Of a stretch of DNA of 64,000 nt, positions 1 through 12,400 are shown piece after piece. Within the stretch, counting starts at the first letter, position 1. Every line of letters begins with the position of its first letter. Below the pieces are notes generated by a model that saw only the letters and a list, made by a program, of their open reading frames with translations, was not told the origin of the DNA and did no database searches. Source of the stretch: Thuidium tamariscinum (taxonomy: Eukaryota; Streptophyta; Bryopsida; Hypnales; Thuidiaceae); assembly GCA_947034885.2 (NCBI GenBank), contig OX344752.2:24141386-24205385 (forward strand). Direction: 5' to 3'. Made by a program: the position numbers and the translations under genes.

Positions 1-399
1 TTGCAAGATGAACTTTGAAAAATTATAGACTTGTCACTTTAGAATTATACCTTTGGCAATTGTGAATCTACCTTATTCTAGACTCTTAAAATGCATCTTG
101 ACCAATATCCAACATTCAATCCTATATTTTTTGATACAAATATCCAAAGATCTTGATTTCATGTTTGCAAAGTAAATTATACGAGTAATAATTCCCTCCT
201 TCTAAGTGAAAGCCTATATAAAACCATGTACATATTCAATAGTAGGGTAGTCTAGAAATAAGTTTTGTACATGTGCACATAGCCATTGGACAAAAATCAT
301 TTCCATTTTTCTACGTTGCATTATAATTCTTCATACATACTACAGAAAAAACAAGAACCTTAAATCATTGTTGTGACCTTCAAACAACATCCATTGTAT
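1..399. other. AT-rich intergenic DNA
   Basis: No open frame with coding character, RNA gene or clear repeat was seen before the start of the tandem array near position 400. Confidence 0.5.
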
Positions 400-3300
400 A
401 GTTATGTGAGTGATAATGAAAGTTCAAATGTAATGAATATTGAAGAGGTAAATATATAGAAATGGTAATGAAAATCTCTCATTTAATAAGTCAATGGGTG
501 AATGTTTGCGTGGGGAGTAATGAAATACTCCCTCCGTCCCAAAATTATCTTCTTGTTGGCCTTAATTTTTTGTCCCAAAATGATCTTCTTGTTGCCTTTT
601 GTGATATGAAAATTTGTCAAATTTGGATTTTAATTCTTGTCCAAGACTAGCAAAACAACTTTAAGCAATAATTTCCCTTCCATTCATAAAATCATCAATC
701 AAAGGACAAAAAAAATTACTAAAGGGGTTAATCAACACTTTTTGTTTGTATTTTTTGCATACCTTTGAGTGTTGCCTACTTAAAGGAGGTGAAGCTTTGG
801 TAGGTGGAAAAAAGGTTCACACATGGTCTTAGGCCCATATTAATCACCCACAAAATAACAACCTCAAATTCAAAATTTAAGTGCATACTGGTGCTTTTTG
901 AAAATGCCTCCAAAATTCTACTTTTCTATATTCTAAAATTACACTTTAGAAAATATTTTTAAAACTCAAAGTTTCAAAGATACTAAGAGTGAACCAAGCT
1001 TTGCTTACAAATCCGAAGGGGACTTTAAAATGTTATTTTTGGCCTTAATCTATAATATTTTGTTAAATAGGAAGATCATTTTGGGACAGAGGTAGTAATA
1101 TATATGGGAAGGTAATGAAATTGCCTAATTCATAAAGTGAGTAGATAAGTAGTTGCCTAGTTGCATGAGGGTAATGAAATAACAAATATGTGAGGATAAA
1201 CTAGTTTATGAAGTGAATGGATGAGTGGTTGCCTAGTTGCAGGGAATAATGAAAGTACAGATATAGTGGTAATGAAATAATAAATATCAGAGGGTAATGA
1301 AATTGATTAATTTATGAAGTGAGTTGATGAATGGTTGTTTGGTTGTATAGGGTTATGAAAATAGAAATATGAAGGTAATGAAATAACAGATTAGAAAAGG
1401 TAATGGAATTGACTAATTTATGAAGCGAATAAATGAGTGCTAATTAAACTGTGTGAGATTATAAAAATACAAATATGGGGGTAATGAAATGATAGATTAA
1501 GAAGGGAAATAAAATTGACTAATTTATGAAGTGAGTGGATGTGTAGTTGTCCGGTTGTCTAGTTGTGTGGGGTTATGAAATTATAGATATGAGTGTAATG
1601 AAATAGCAGATTAGAAAGGGTAATGAAATTCATTAATCTATGAAGTGAGTGGAGTTATGACATTATAGATACTTATGTAATAAAGTAATAGATTAGGAAG
1701 CATAATGGAATGGACTAATTTATTAAGAAAGGGGATGAGTAGTTGTCTCATTATTTACAGTTATAAAATTACAAATATGAGGGTAATGAAATAGTTGATT
1801 AGGAAGGATTATGAAATTGACTAATTTATGAAGTGAGTAGATAAGTGGTTGTCTGATTGTGTAGCCTTAATTATGAAAATATAGATATGAAGGTAATGAA
1901 ATAAGAGATTAGGAAGGGTAATGGAATTGCTTAATTCATGAAGTGAGTGAATAAGTGGTTCTCTAATTGTGTGAAGTTATGAAATTACAGATACGCAAAT
2001 AATGAAATAATAGATTGGGAAGGGTAATGGAATTGACTAATTTATGAAGTGAATGGATGAGTGGTTGTCTAGTTGTGTAGGATTATGCAATCACAGATAT
2101 GAGTGTAATGAAATAGTAGATTAGGAAGGGTAATGAAATTCATTAAGTTATGAAGTGAGTGGATGAGAGGTTGTCCAATTGAGTGGAGTTATAAAATTAC
2201 AGATACACAAATAATGAAATAGCAAATTAGGAAGGGTAATGAAATTGACTTATTTATGAATTGAGTGGATGAGTGGTTGTCTAGCTGTGTGAGTGGATGA
2301 GTGGTCGTCTGGTTGTGCAAGTAGATGAGTGGTTGTTCGGTTGAGTGGAGTTATGAAATTACATGCACGCATGTAATGAAATAGCAAATTAAAAAAGATA
2401 ATGAAATTGACTTATTTATGATGTGAGTGGATGAATGGTTGTCTAATTGTATAGGGTTATGAAAATACAAATATGAAGGTAATGAAATAATACATTAGAA
2501 AGGATAATGGAATTGACTAATTTATCAAGTGAGTGGATGAATGTTCGTCTGGTTGTATAGGGTTATGAAAATACAAATATGAAGGTAATGAAATATAAGA
2601 TTAGAAAGGGTAATGGAGTTGACTAATTTATGAATTGAGTGGATGAGTGTTTATCTGGTTGCGTGGCGTTGTGAAAATAGAGATATAGGGATAGTAAAAT
2701 AATAGATTAGGAAGGGTAATGGAATTACTTAATTCATGAAGTGAGTGGGTAAGTGGTTGTTTGGTTGTATAAAGTTATGAAATTACAAATACACAATTAA
2801 TGAAATATCAAATTAGAAAGAGTAATGGAATTGATTAATTTATTAAGCAAGTGAATGAGTGGTTGTCTAGCTGAATAGGGTTATGAAAATACAAATATGA
2901 GGGTAATGAAATATTAGATTGGGAAAGGTACTGAAATTGATTAATTTATGAAGCAAGTGGATATGTGGTTGTTTGGTTGCGTGGCATTGTGAAAATGCAA
3001 ATATGGGGATAATGAAATAACATATTAGTAAGGGTAATGGAATTGACTAATTTATGAAGTGAGTGGATGAATGGTCATATGGTTGCAAGGCGTTGTAAAA
3101 ATAAATATATGGGAGTAATGAAATAATATATTAGTAAGGGTAATGGAATTGACTAATTTATAAAGTAAGTGGATGAATGGTCATCTGGTTGCAAGGCGTT
3201 GTGAAAATACAGATATGGAGGTAATGAAATAATAGATTAGGAAGGGTAATGGAATTCACTAATTTATGAAGTAAGTGGATGAGTGGTCATTTGGTTGAGT

Positions 3301-5180
3301 GGTGTTATGAAATTACAAATATGCAGGTAATGAAATAGCAAATTAGAAAGGGTAATGAAATTGACTAATTTATGAAGTGAGTGGATGAGTGTCCGTTTAG
3401 TTGTATGGGGTTATAAAAATATAGATGTGGAGGTAATAAAATAACACATTAGGAAGGGTAATGAAATTGACTAATTTATGAAGTGAGTTGATGAGTAGTC
3501 ATTTCGTTGAGTGTAGTTATGAAATTATAGATACACGGGTAATGAAATAATAGATTAGCAAGGGTAATGAAAGTAATTCTTTTATGAAGTGAGTAGATGA
3601 GTGGTCGTCCTGTTGAAAGGAATTATGAAATTACAGGTACGCAAGTAATGTAATTGCAAATTAGGAAGGGTAATGAAATTAATTAATCTATGAAGTGAGT
3701 GGATGAGTGGTTGCCTAATTGTATGGGAGTAATGAAAATACATACATGGGGGTAATGAAATAAGAGATTAGGAAGGGTGATGAAATTGATTAATTTATTA
3801 AGTAAGTGAATGGATGAGTGGTTGTCTAGTTGAGTTGAGTTACAAAAGTTTAGATATGGAGGTAATGAAATAATAGATTATGAAGGGTAATGAAATTAAC
3901 TAATTTATTAAGTAAGGGGATGAGTGATTGTTTGGTTGTATGAGGTTATAAAAGTGCAAATATGAGGGTAATGAAATAACAAATTAGAAAGGGTGATGAA
4001 ATTGGTCATTTGGGTGTGTGGGGTTATGAAAATACAAATAGGGAGGGTATTGAAAGAACAGATTAGGAAGGGTGATGGAATTGACTAATTTATGAAGTGA
4101 GTGGATGAGTACTCGTCTAGTTGTATGGGGTTATAGAAGTATAGATATGGAAGTAACAAAATAACATGTTAAGGAGGGTAATGAAATTGACTAATTTATG
4201 AAGTGAGCAGATGAGCGTTTATCACATTCAGTAGAATTATGAAAGTACAAACGTAGAGGTAATGAAATAACAGATTAGGAAGGGTAATGAAATTGACTAA
4301 TTTATTGAGTAAGTAGATGAGTGGTTGTCTAATTGTGTGGAGTTATGAAATTACACATATGAAGACAATGAAATAATAGATTAAGAAGAATAATGGAATT
4401 GACTAATTTATGAAGTGAGTGGATGAGTGCTTGTCTGGTTGTGTGGGGTTATAGAAGTACATATATGGGAGTAATGAAATAACAGATTAAGGAGGGTAAT
4501 GAAATTGACTAATTTATTAAATGAATGAGTGGTCATTTGGTTGTGTGGGGTTATGATTATACAAATTTGAGGGTAATGAAATAACAAATTAGGAAGGATA
4601 ATGAAAGTACCCGTAAAAGTAATTAATTTTTGAAGTGAGTGGATGAGTGGTTGTCCGGTTGAGTGGAGTTATGATATTATAGATACACACGTAATGAAAT
4701 AGCAAATTAGGAAGGGTAATGAAATTACTTAACTTATGAAGTGAGTGAATGAGTGGTTGTCCAGTTGAGTGGTGTTATGAAATTTTAGATACGTGGGTAA
4801 TGAAATAATAGATTAGGAAGTGTAATAGAATTGACTAATTTATTAAAAAAGGAAATGAGTGGTTGTCTGGTTGTGTAGGATTATGGAATTATAGATATGA
4901 AGGTAATGAAATAATAGATCAAGAAGGGTAACGGAATTAATTAATTTATCAAGTGAGTGGATGAATGGTCATCTAGTTGTATGGAGTAATGAAATTATAG
5001 ATATGGAGGTAATGAAATAACATATTAGGAAGGGTAATGTAATTGACTAATTTATGAAGTAAGTGGATGAATGTTTGTTCTATTGTGTGGCGTTATGATA
5101 ATACAAATATGAGGGTAGCAAAATAATAGATTAGGAAGGGTAATGGAATCAGTGACTAATTTATGAAGCGAGTGGATACG
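400..5180. repeat. Left minisatellite array, unit about 107 bp
   Basis: Imperfect tandem repeats whose units carry in order GGTAATGAAAT, a TAGATTAGGAAGGG-like block, GACTAATTTATGAAGTGAG, TGGATGAGTGGTTGTC and a GGGGTTATGAAA-like block. Neighbouring copies near 3016 and 3124 give a period of about 107-108 bases. From about 1100 to 5180 this is close to 38 units. Similarity starts before the Stowaway element at 528-1095, so that element sits inside the array. The same unit occurs in reverse orientation at 18880-20465. Units are diverged (point changes and small gaps) and have no consistent reading frame. Confidence 0.9.
528..1095. mobile_element. Stowaway-type MITE (Tc1/mariner), copy 1
   Basis: The left end reads CTCCCTCCGTCCCAAAAT, the known Stowaway terminus. 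The right end is its imperfect reverse complement (TTTTGGGACAGAGGTAG). TA dinucleotides flank both ends, as expected for Tc1/mariner target duplication. It is 568 bp with no transposase frame, so non-autonomous. It interrupts the 107-bp array and is therefore younger than that part of the array. Two relatives lie at 59177-59821 and about 35425-36050. Confidence 0.85.
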
Positions 5181-7655
5181 TGGTTAAAAAATTATCATTT
5201 TAGAGGGAAAAAAGAGAATGTAAGATTGGTAAGGTAAAATTTCTCTCTGGTTTGTACTACAAATATAGGAAGGGTTATGAAATTGACATTATTATTATAT
5301 GAGTAAAGAAGTAGTTTCATATGTGATAGTGAAAGTACAAATATGAGGATAATGAAAGAATAGAATTGGGAGGGGGTAATGAAAATGATTCATTTATTAA
5401 GGGAGTGGGTGATGGTTGCTTGGTTGTAGGGGGGATAATGAAAGAGTAGATATGGTGGTAATGAAATTTGGAGTAATAGATTTGGAGAGATAATGAAAAT
5501 GATTTATTTATTACGTGAGTAGGTGAAGATTGTTTGGTTGTAGGTGGAATAATGAAAGTGTAGATATGGTGGTAATGAAATATGGAGTAATAGATTTGGA
5601 GAGATAATGAAAATGATTCATTTATTATGTCAGTGGGATCGGGAGTGGGATATGGTTGTTTGGTTGTGTGGAAGATCATGAAAGTGTAGATTTGGTAGTA
5701 ATGAAATATGGAGTAATAGATTTGAAGAGCTGATGAAAATGACTCATTTAATTTGTGAGTTGGTGACTGAGTGAGTGGGTGAGTGATTGCTTGGTTGTAC
5801 TAGGGGGAATGAATGCACAAAGTGTAGTAGTAATGAAAAAATTGGTGTGGATGGGTAATGAAAATGACACTTTTATTAACCCCTAAAGGTTTTTGACTAT
5901 GTTTCCACCAAAATCACTACAAAACTGCGATTTCTAGTGCAAGTGCAATTTTTTTGATAAAAAACATTTTTTGACGTATTTAACCATAGGATCTTGTAGT
6001 TAGGTGGTTTGTAAAGATGTGTAAAATTTTTGAAACTTTCACCGTGTAGATTGCAAGATAGTAACATTTGAACTAGCAAAAATTCTTTTTTTATTCATGC
6101 AAAAATTCGGGCAGCTGCACTTCACAAGGTCACATTTGTATGAAAAAAATACTCAAAATGATGGTTACTCTTTGAATTAATTTTACAATTTGAGTTGGCT
6201 ATACGGTGAAAAAATTCAAATCATTTGGAATTGTGCAACATATAGGAAAAAAATAGTATATAAGTAGAAAGAAGTAAAAAATGCTTGAAAATACTAAATT
6301 GTGAACAATTTATTTTTAAGAATGAAAAATAACAATCCCAATGGATAAAATATTTTAATAAATAATCTTCACCCAATGTTTTTTTAATAAAAATATAAAA
6401 AATCGTATTAAATAAAGAATTTCAAACTTTTTGTAGAGTAGATATTCTATAACTACCCCCAAACTCCCCCCAAACTGAGATTCCTTATAACTTGTCACTC
6501 ATTTATCAAAATGGAATGATTCAAAGCTTTCCACATAGATAAAAATCTAATAAACCTATTTCAAACTTAAAAAAATAATTTTTAAAGAAGTTTTTTTTAT
6601 TGCCTAGGCTGCCCACAATTCAAAGGAAATAACATATAATGCCATAACTTTTAAACTGTGTAGTCAAAAGTTAAAAAAAAATTGGGCCTTGAAGCTACTC
6701 CTGGAACACATGTTATGTAAAAATTTCAAAGAAAAATAAATAAAAACTCCATTTGTAGAGAGCTGCCCAAAATTTCTATGTTGCCAAAAATGCAATTTAG
6801 GGCTTTAGGGGTTAAGTGAGTAGGTGAGTGTCTTCTTGGTTGTATGTGTGGTAATGAAAGTCAAGATGTGGACAAAATTAAAATAACTCACTTATTAATT
6901 GAATGGGACAATGGTTGCTTGGTTGTGTAGGCATGATGAAAATATTGCTACTGAGGTCATGAAAATAACAAATGTAGGGGAATGCAAATGACTTAGTTAT
7001 CAAGTAAGTGGATGAGTGGTTGCTCAATTGTATGTGGGGAATGAAAATACAAATATGAGGAGGTAATGAAAATGGATCACTTTTTAAGTGAGTGGGTGAT
7101 AAGATGAGTGGTTGTTTGAATTCATGGGGATAATGAAAGTATAAATATGGGACTAATGGAAATACAATTGTAGGGAGTATTGAAAATTACTTACTTATTA
7201 GGTGTGATTAGGTGAATGGTTGTTTAGTTAAGCAAAGATAATGAAAATGTTGATATGAGAGGATTGGAAATATAAATATAAGGGTCTGTTGAAAACAACT
7301 TATTTATTAAATGAGTAGATAAGTGTGTGTATAGGTGGAATGAGTGATTGATTCAATGGTGGATTATTGTCCTTTCAAAAGTGAAACTAACTGTGACAAA
7401 TCATTATGATATTAGTCTCATTGCATAAAATTGATTTATATCTTGAAATCTCATATTAAACTATTAAATCATGCCAAATACTAAATGTACTTTCACCATT
7501 GAAAAATAGAAAGTATGATTTTTTAATCTATCCTAATATTTTTCTACCTCTTTTAAAATTTTAGAATTGATTTTTTTATTCTTGTGAGTTCAAGTGAGTC
7601 TTCATAAACCATTAAGGTACTCATAATTTAATAAACATTGAAGAATTGGCATGTG
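5180..7655. repeat. Left flank of the inverted duplication around the SUVH gene
   Basis: Outside the regular array this block keeps degenerate pieces of the unit (5330-5870 and 6815-7370), then a non-tandem tail to about 7655. Its reverse complement matches 16955-18880 piece by piece, for example the stretch around 7375-7640 against 16955-17245. Without the inserted MITE at 5880-6811 it is about 1.55 kb, nearly the length of the right flank without its own insertion. Open frames here, including a 120-residue one on the minus strand at 5317-5679, follow the repeat period and are not taken as genes. Confidence 0.8.
5880..6811. mobile_element. TTAA-specific MITE, long form (932 bp)
   Basis: Termini are CCCCTAAAG and CTTTAGGGG, perfect 9-bp inverted repeats, each bordered outside by TTAA. 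The inverted duplicate near 18180-18195 has the same flanking sequence with one TTAA and no insert, so TTAA is the duplicated target. No transposase frame is visible. An element of similar length at 56998-57870, in the opposite orientation, shares internal sequence such as an ACCATAGGATCTT block. TTAA duplication with CCC...GGG ends is the piggyBac signature, but assignment to that superfamily is an inference because no transposase is present. Confidence 0.85.
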
Positions 7656-8401
7656 GAGATTATTGTTTAGACTATCATAAATATCAATTTCTATACTAAT
7701 CATTACCAAGATCTAAGCATTATTTTGTATTAAATTCTTTTTTTTCAAATTAAATTTTGAAATCTTTAATATCATTGTTCATGATAGATATTTATGTATC
7801 AAATAAATTACAGTTTTCTATTTGATTTGCTTATCTTATCAATCTACATTTTAAATGAATTGTACTACTTTGGAGATTTCTTTGGATTTTAAAGTTAATT
7901 TTTTATATTTTACACAAATTTTCAATTTTACGGTTGATATCATTAATTGAAAAGAGGCTTATTTTATGAATAATTTGACTTAATAATTTCAATTTTGAAA
8001 AATAAATATAAAATTTTACATTCATATCAAGTTGCAAAATAATATCAAACAATGTAAGGTAATTAGAACTAATTTTGTGTGCTTTCTAAAATTGATCACT
8101 TCAAATTCTTTGCCTCTCATTTTGCCTAAAATATACTCCTACTATTCATAAGAGTCTACAATCAATTTAATAAATATCAATTTTTTAACACTTTGAAAAT
8201 TCATAATTTATGTATATAGTGTCTATAGATGCATTCTTAGAAAATTTAGAATCTCCTTTTGACTAGCAACAATGTCCATTTATTTTTATCAATATGAAAA
8301 TGGAAACCATGCCAAATGGCTTATTTGAGTGACTATAGGTGTAGTTACCTCATTACAAGTTACGACTTGAAATTAGTAGTCACTCGCCCCTCATTTAATG
8401 G
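7656..8401. other. AT-rich intergenic DNA
   Basis: Low-complexity AT-rich sequence between the inverted duplication and the next MITE. No coding region or clear repeat was recognised. Confidence 0.5.
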
Positions 8402-8405
8402 TTAA

Positions 8406-8835
8406 CCCTCAAGCCCTTTGACGTTAATATCTTAGACAATGAACAAAAGGTTTTGAAGCACTATTCAATTCAACTAACTTCTCATTCATCCAATGTAATA
8501 TTTGAATCTAAAAAAGACAACCTTCCATAATAACTGAATTCATGAAATCTTAGTAATACTTTTGTACAAAGTTGTAAATAAGAATGTGCAAAATTCAATA
8601 AAAGTTTGAGGTGTTCGAAGATTAATTCATAAATGCTGTTGCGACTATTTTACGGTTGATGAAAGAAATTGAATCCTTGTATGTATGAAAGAAGTTCAAC
8701 TACTCACCCTTGAAATTTTGCAGAAAAAGGGAGGTCTCATACAATAACTTGACTTCCAATGAACGCATTTGGACTTATTTACACCTACTCTTCACAAAAT
8801 GCCAAAAGGAATGATACCAGCCCGTGCTTTAAGGG
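8406..8835. mobile_element. TTAA-flanked MITE, short form (430 bp)
   Basis: Starts CCCTCAAGCCC and ends in the imperfect reverse complement GCTTTAAGGG, with TTAA directly outside both ends. The interior (about 8455-8610, including AAAGACAACCTTCC) matches the smaller element at 50591-50813 in the same orientation, so the two are relatives of different length. No coding capacity was seen. It lies about 650 bases upstream of the SUVH start codon and could affect its promoter. Confidence 0.8.
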
Positions 8836-8839
8836 TTAA

Positions 8840-9487
8840 ATGCAATCCATAAGTTATTCCCCCCATTCCTCAAGATCATGCACATAGCGCTCCCTTCCAC
8901 GGAGTTCCTTCCACCAGATCATGCTTTCAGTCTGGGCCTACGAATGGTACTCTACTCTCCTACCCTAGGCCTGACTCGGATTCACACTGACGCACCAAGC
9001 ACGGGGCCCCACCCAGCCGTCAAGAGTCCCTCTCTGCCTCTCTCCCGCCAAATGAAAAGTCCCGCCCCCTCCAGCCGTTGCCCGCGCTTTTTGAATTCCA
9101 GCGCGGGCCGGGCTCCCCAGCCCTGCCCGACCCGTGGCTTCTGCCTGGCCCCGGTCCCGGTCCCGGTCCCGCCCCCGGAGCATCATATTCCCCCCCCTCT
9201 ACTCCCAGTTGTTCCAGTCCCTTCCACACTGAATGTGGATGTGTGCCCGAATTATTCCACGCTGATTGTGTTTGAGTGTAGATTTTGAAGCTTGTGGATT
9301 CTGTTTGAGTGCTTCAAGTCTTCGAGTGGTTGAAGTCTTGGAGTGTCTTTAGAGTGCTTGGAGTGCTCGCTCGGTGTGTGTTTTCAAAGCCCGGTGGATG
9401 GTGTGATAGTATCGCTGAAGCTGTGGTGTTTAGGAGCTGACTTGAAGAATTCGCGTTTGATGTTCGGGTTCAGTTGTTGAGTTCACA
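8840..9487 (+). promoter_or_regulatory. GC-rich upstream region and leader of the SUVH gene
   Basis: Sharp change from AT-rich DNA to a GC- and CpG-rich stretch, strongest at about 9000-9190 with a short CCCGGT tandem repeat near 9152. The GC island, its position and the following long open exon suggest promoter plus 5' leader. No convincing TATA box was picked out and the transcription start cannot be fixed. Several overlapping open frames here are a by-product of GC richness. Confidence 0.55.
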
Positions 9488-12400
9488 ATGCCGAGCTCGC
9501 CGTATCCGTCGCGTACCAAGGGGGATGAAGAGAGCCGAGGTTGTGAGAACAATCAGGCGCGGAAAAGAAGTGTGCGATTCGAGGGAAGTGGCGGTGTCGT
9601 TGTTGAAGAAGATGTGAAGCCTACCGTGAATCTTGAGGACAGTGAAGAAGACTGCAAACCAGCGGGGAAGGTTCGACGCGCTCCTCTGCGAAGTTCGTCG
9701 CGCATTGCGACTCTTGCTTCTCGGGCGCCTGTGAAGCAGGAGGCTGCCGAGCAGTCCCCGAGCCCTCCGCGTGGTCGGAAGAAAGTGAAGGTGACGGTGA
9801 AAGAAACGAAGGTGACGAAGAAGGTGAAGACGGTGAAGGTTAAGAAAGAGGAGAAAAAGGAGTTAAAGAAGCAAGACGCATCTGTGAAGGTGGAGAGTGA
9901 TGGTGACCCTCAGAGTGGGGATGCAGATGATCTTGGCGAGGTTGCCGAAGAGATAGAGCGTGCCGGGACGGATCAGCTGGGACAGAAGCTGGCACAGCAA
10001 CTTGTTGACCGAGCTGATATGAGCGACGCTATGCAAGTCAAAGCAACCATTCGAATTTTTAACTTCCTGTACCTTGAAGCCATCCAGGTTTGTTTAATTC
10101 TGTCGGTCTATTTGCACTGAGAATTCACTTCAAGGTTCCCTCCTTAGCGGCCAGAAAATTTTGCATGTCGAGTTCATTTCACGTGAATTCAAGTGTTGAG
10201 GGGACACAAGATGAGGCCTCCGTCTGCCTGATTCAATGATCACTTCTCCAATTCAGTAGAGTGGACATCGTAGGTTCTTGGATATCGCCTGAGAATATTG
10301 CGGAGCTGTGCTGGAGAGGCAAGGACTAGATGCTGGTGATTTTAGTTAGCAGTTTAAGGTTTGGCATGTACTCCTATGATAATTATCTGCCTCAATACGT
10401 AAACCTGATGTGTAAGCTTTCTATATTCCTGCTTGCAGTTTGAAAATAAGCGTGCCTCAGAGCATTTGATTAAGATTGAAGAGGCTGGCACTGGTAAAAG
10501 ACCCTCCAAACGACCTGATTTGAAAGCAATTTCTAAGGTAATGTAGCAGGGGAAGCCTGTATGGTGAGGAAGTGTGACATTGACAACACTGAAGCCTTCT
10601 CCTTGTTCCTTTTTTCAGCTACATTTGGGAGATTAATGTAGTGACTCTAGATCCGTGTGCTGTGCAAGTGTCGAATAACAAAACACTCAAGGAGCTGATC
10701 GTGGGTCTTTGATGAGCAGATGTTGGAGTTTAGGGCCACTCTTAACCCTGAGAAACAAATCGGGAGTATTCCAGGTCACACCCTCTATCTGACCTTGACC
10801 TTCATTGCTTGGGATCTTTATAATGCACTCCCCTTTCGACCCTTGGTTCTTTGTGTCGTCTTCAATGCTTCTCACAAAATGATCTCATCTTTACTTCTTC
10901 ATTTTGTCTCCAGGTGTTGAGGTCGGTCAGCAGTTCCTTTCAAGAGCAGAGTTAGTTGTCATAGGTCTGCACAGTCATTGGCTCAATGGAATCGACTACA
11001 TTGGGGTTGGTAAAGGCAAGGTAAGGTTCCATTGCTTTCTGCGATTTACAATCCCTGTTCTCTGCTTCTACTGAGAACATTGCGTTAAAACCTGTGAAGA
11101 TGGTACTGTCAATGTCTCACGCATTCTGTTCGCAATCTCTCAACAATCAGGGTCCTGATAGTATTGCTAAATACATACGCTTTTCGGTCCACTGCATACT
11201 CTTGTTGATTAATTTGTTCCATGAAATAGGCAGCACCATTCTGCTAATGGATTGTGGTGGATTTTGGTTATGAATTTGACCTTCAATATGTTTATGGGAG
11301 GATCATCCCCTTTTAGTGGGGTGTAGCTAGGGGTATGGCTTTGTGTGGCAGTGTGTGCGTGCACAATGACCCGTGTCTTATCAGCTCTTTCTTAGTTTGG
11401 TCAGTAACGGCCTAGAAGTGGACTAGTTCTCCTTGACTGAATATTGTTGTGGTGGTGCCAGTCATCGGACTTGGAGTTTCCTATCTGTGTTTCCATTGTT
11501 ATGTCGGGAGGTTATGAAGATGACGTGGACAATTCAGAGGATGTGGTCTACACTGGGCAAGGAGGAAATGACCTTCTAAGCACAAAGAAGCAAATCAAAG
11601 ACCAAAAGATGGAAAAGGGAAATTTGGCATTGAAGGCATGTGTTTGCTAACCTACTTACCTAAAGTTCACCACATCTGAGAAAGAATGTGGAGTGAGTCA
11701 GATCTTAATCCTAGTTTGAATCTGCTGCCACCATGTGTCATTTTTTATCAAATAAACTTTTAGATAATTTTTCTAACGTTTGCCTGTTCCAAGCGACCTG
11801 ATTGTAGCCCAGGAAGATATGAGAATTCACCTAAATTTTGTGGTGAATTATCTAAAATCAGATTAGTCACTGTTATGATTTCACCACGGTAGTCTATTAG
11901 CGATATTGAACTTGATAGTTCTTAGAGCATTACTAGCGTTTGGTAGAAACTTCTATGTGTTTTTCCTCATTTACTTATCAGTGAAGTGCATGATATTGGT
12001 ATTACAGAATAGCATGAAATGTAAACAACCTATTCGTGTCATTCGGGGCCATGAAGACAAAAGGAGCTACAGTAAGAAGGTTTACACATACGATGGACTA
12101 TATGAGGTGAATCTTCTTCTCGTAGGCCAGCATCTGCGACGGCCTCATTGACTTTGGGATTTTCAGTAATAATCTTGTCGGTCAACTTATCTTCTATAGT
12201 AGATATAGAAGTGGCAGAACTCAAAGTATTCTGTCACTTAAGGGTTCTACTTCATGCATAGTCTTCGTTTTAGATACGGTTTTGACCATTCGCACTCCTT
12301 GCTGTTATTCCTTGATGTCGACTTCTGATTATCGCAATCAAAAGTATTTATTAATCGTCGCTTACAGTAATACAAGCGAATGACATGCAGGTTCACGACC

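Noticed and set aside
1100-5180. Regular repeats resembling a CRISPR array
   Set aside because: The whole unit of about 107 bp repeats with gradual divergence; there are no identical short repeats with unique spacers and no cas genes, and the genome is eukaryotic.
5317-5679. 120-codon minus-strand frame with internal repeats
   Set aside because: The peptide repeats follow the minisatellite period, so it is a by-product of repeated DNA.
8878-9288. Overlapping Pro/Gly/Arg-rich frames on both strands upstream of the SUVH start
   Set aside because: They come from the GC-rich promoter or leader region; no frame has family resemblance or splice logic.
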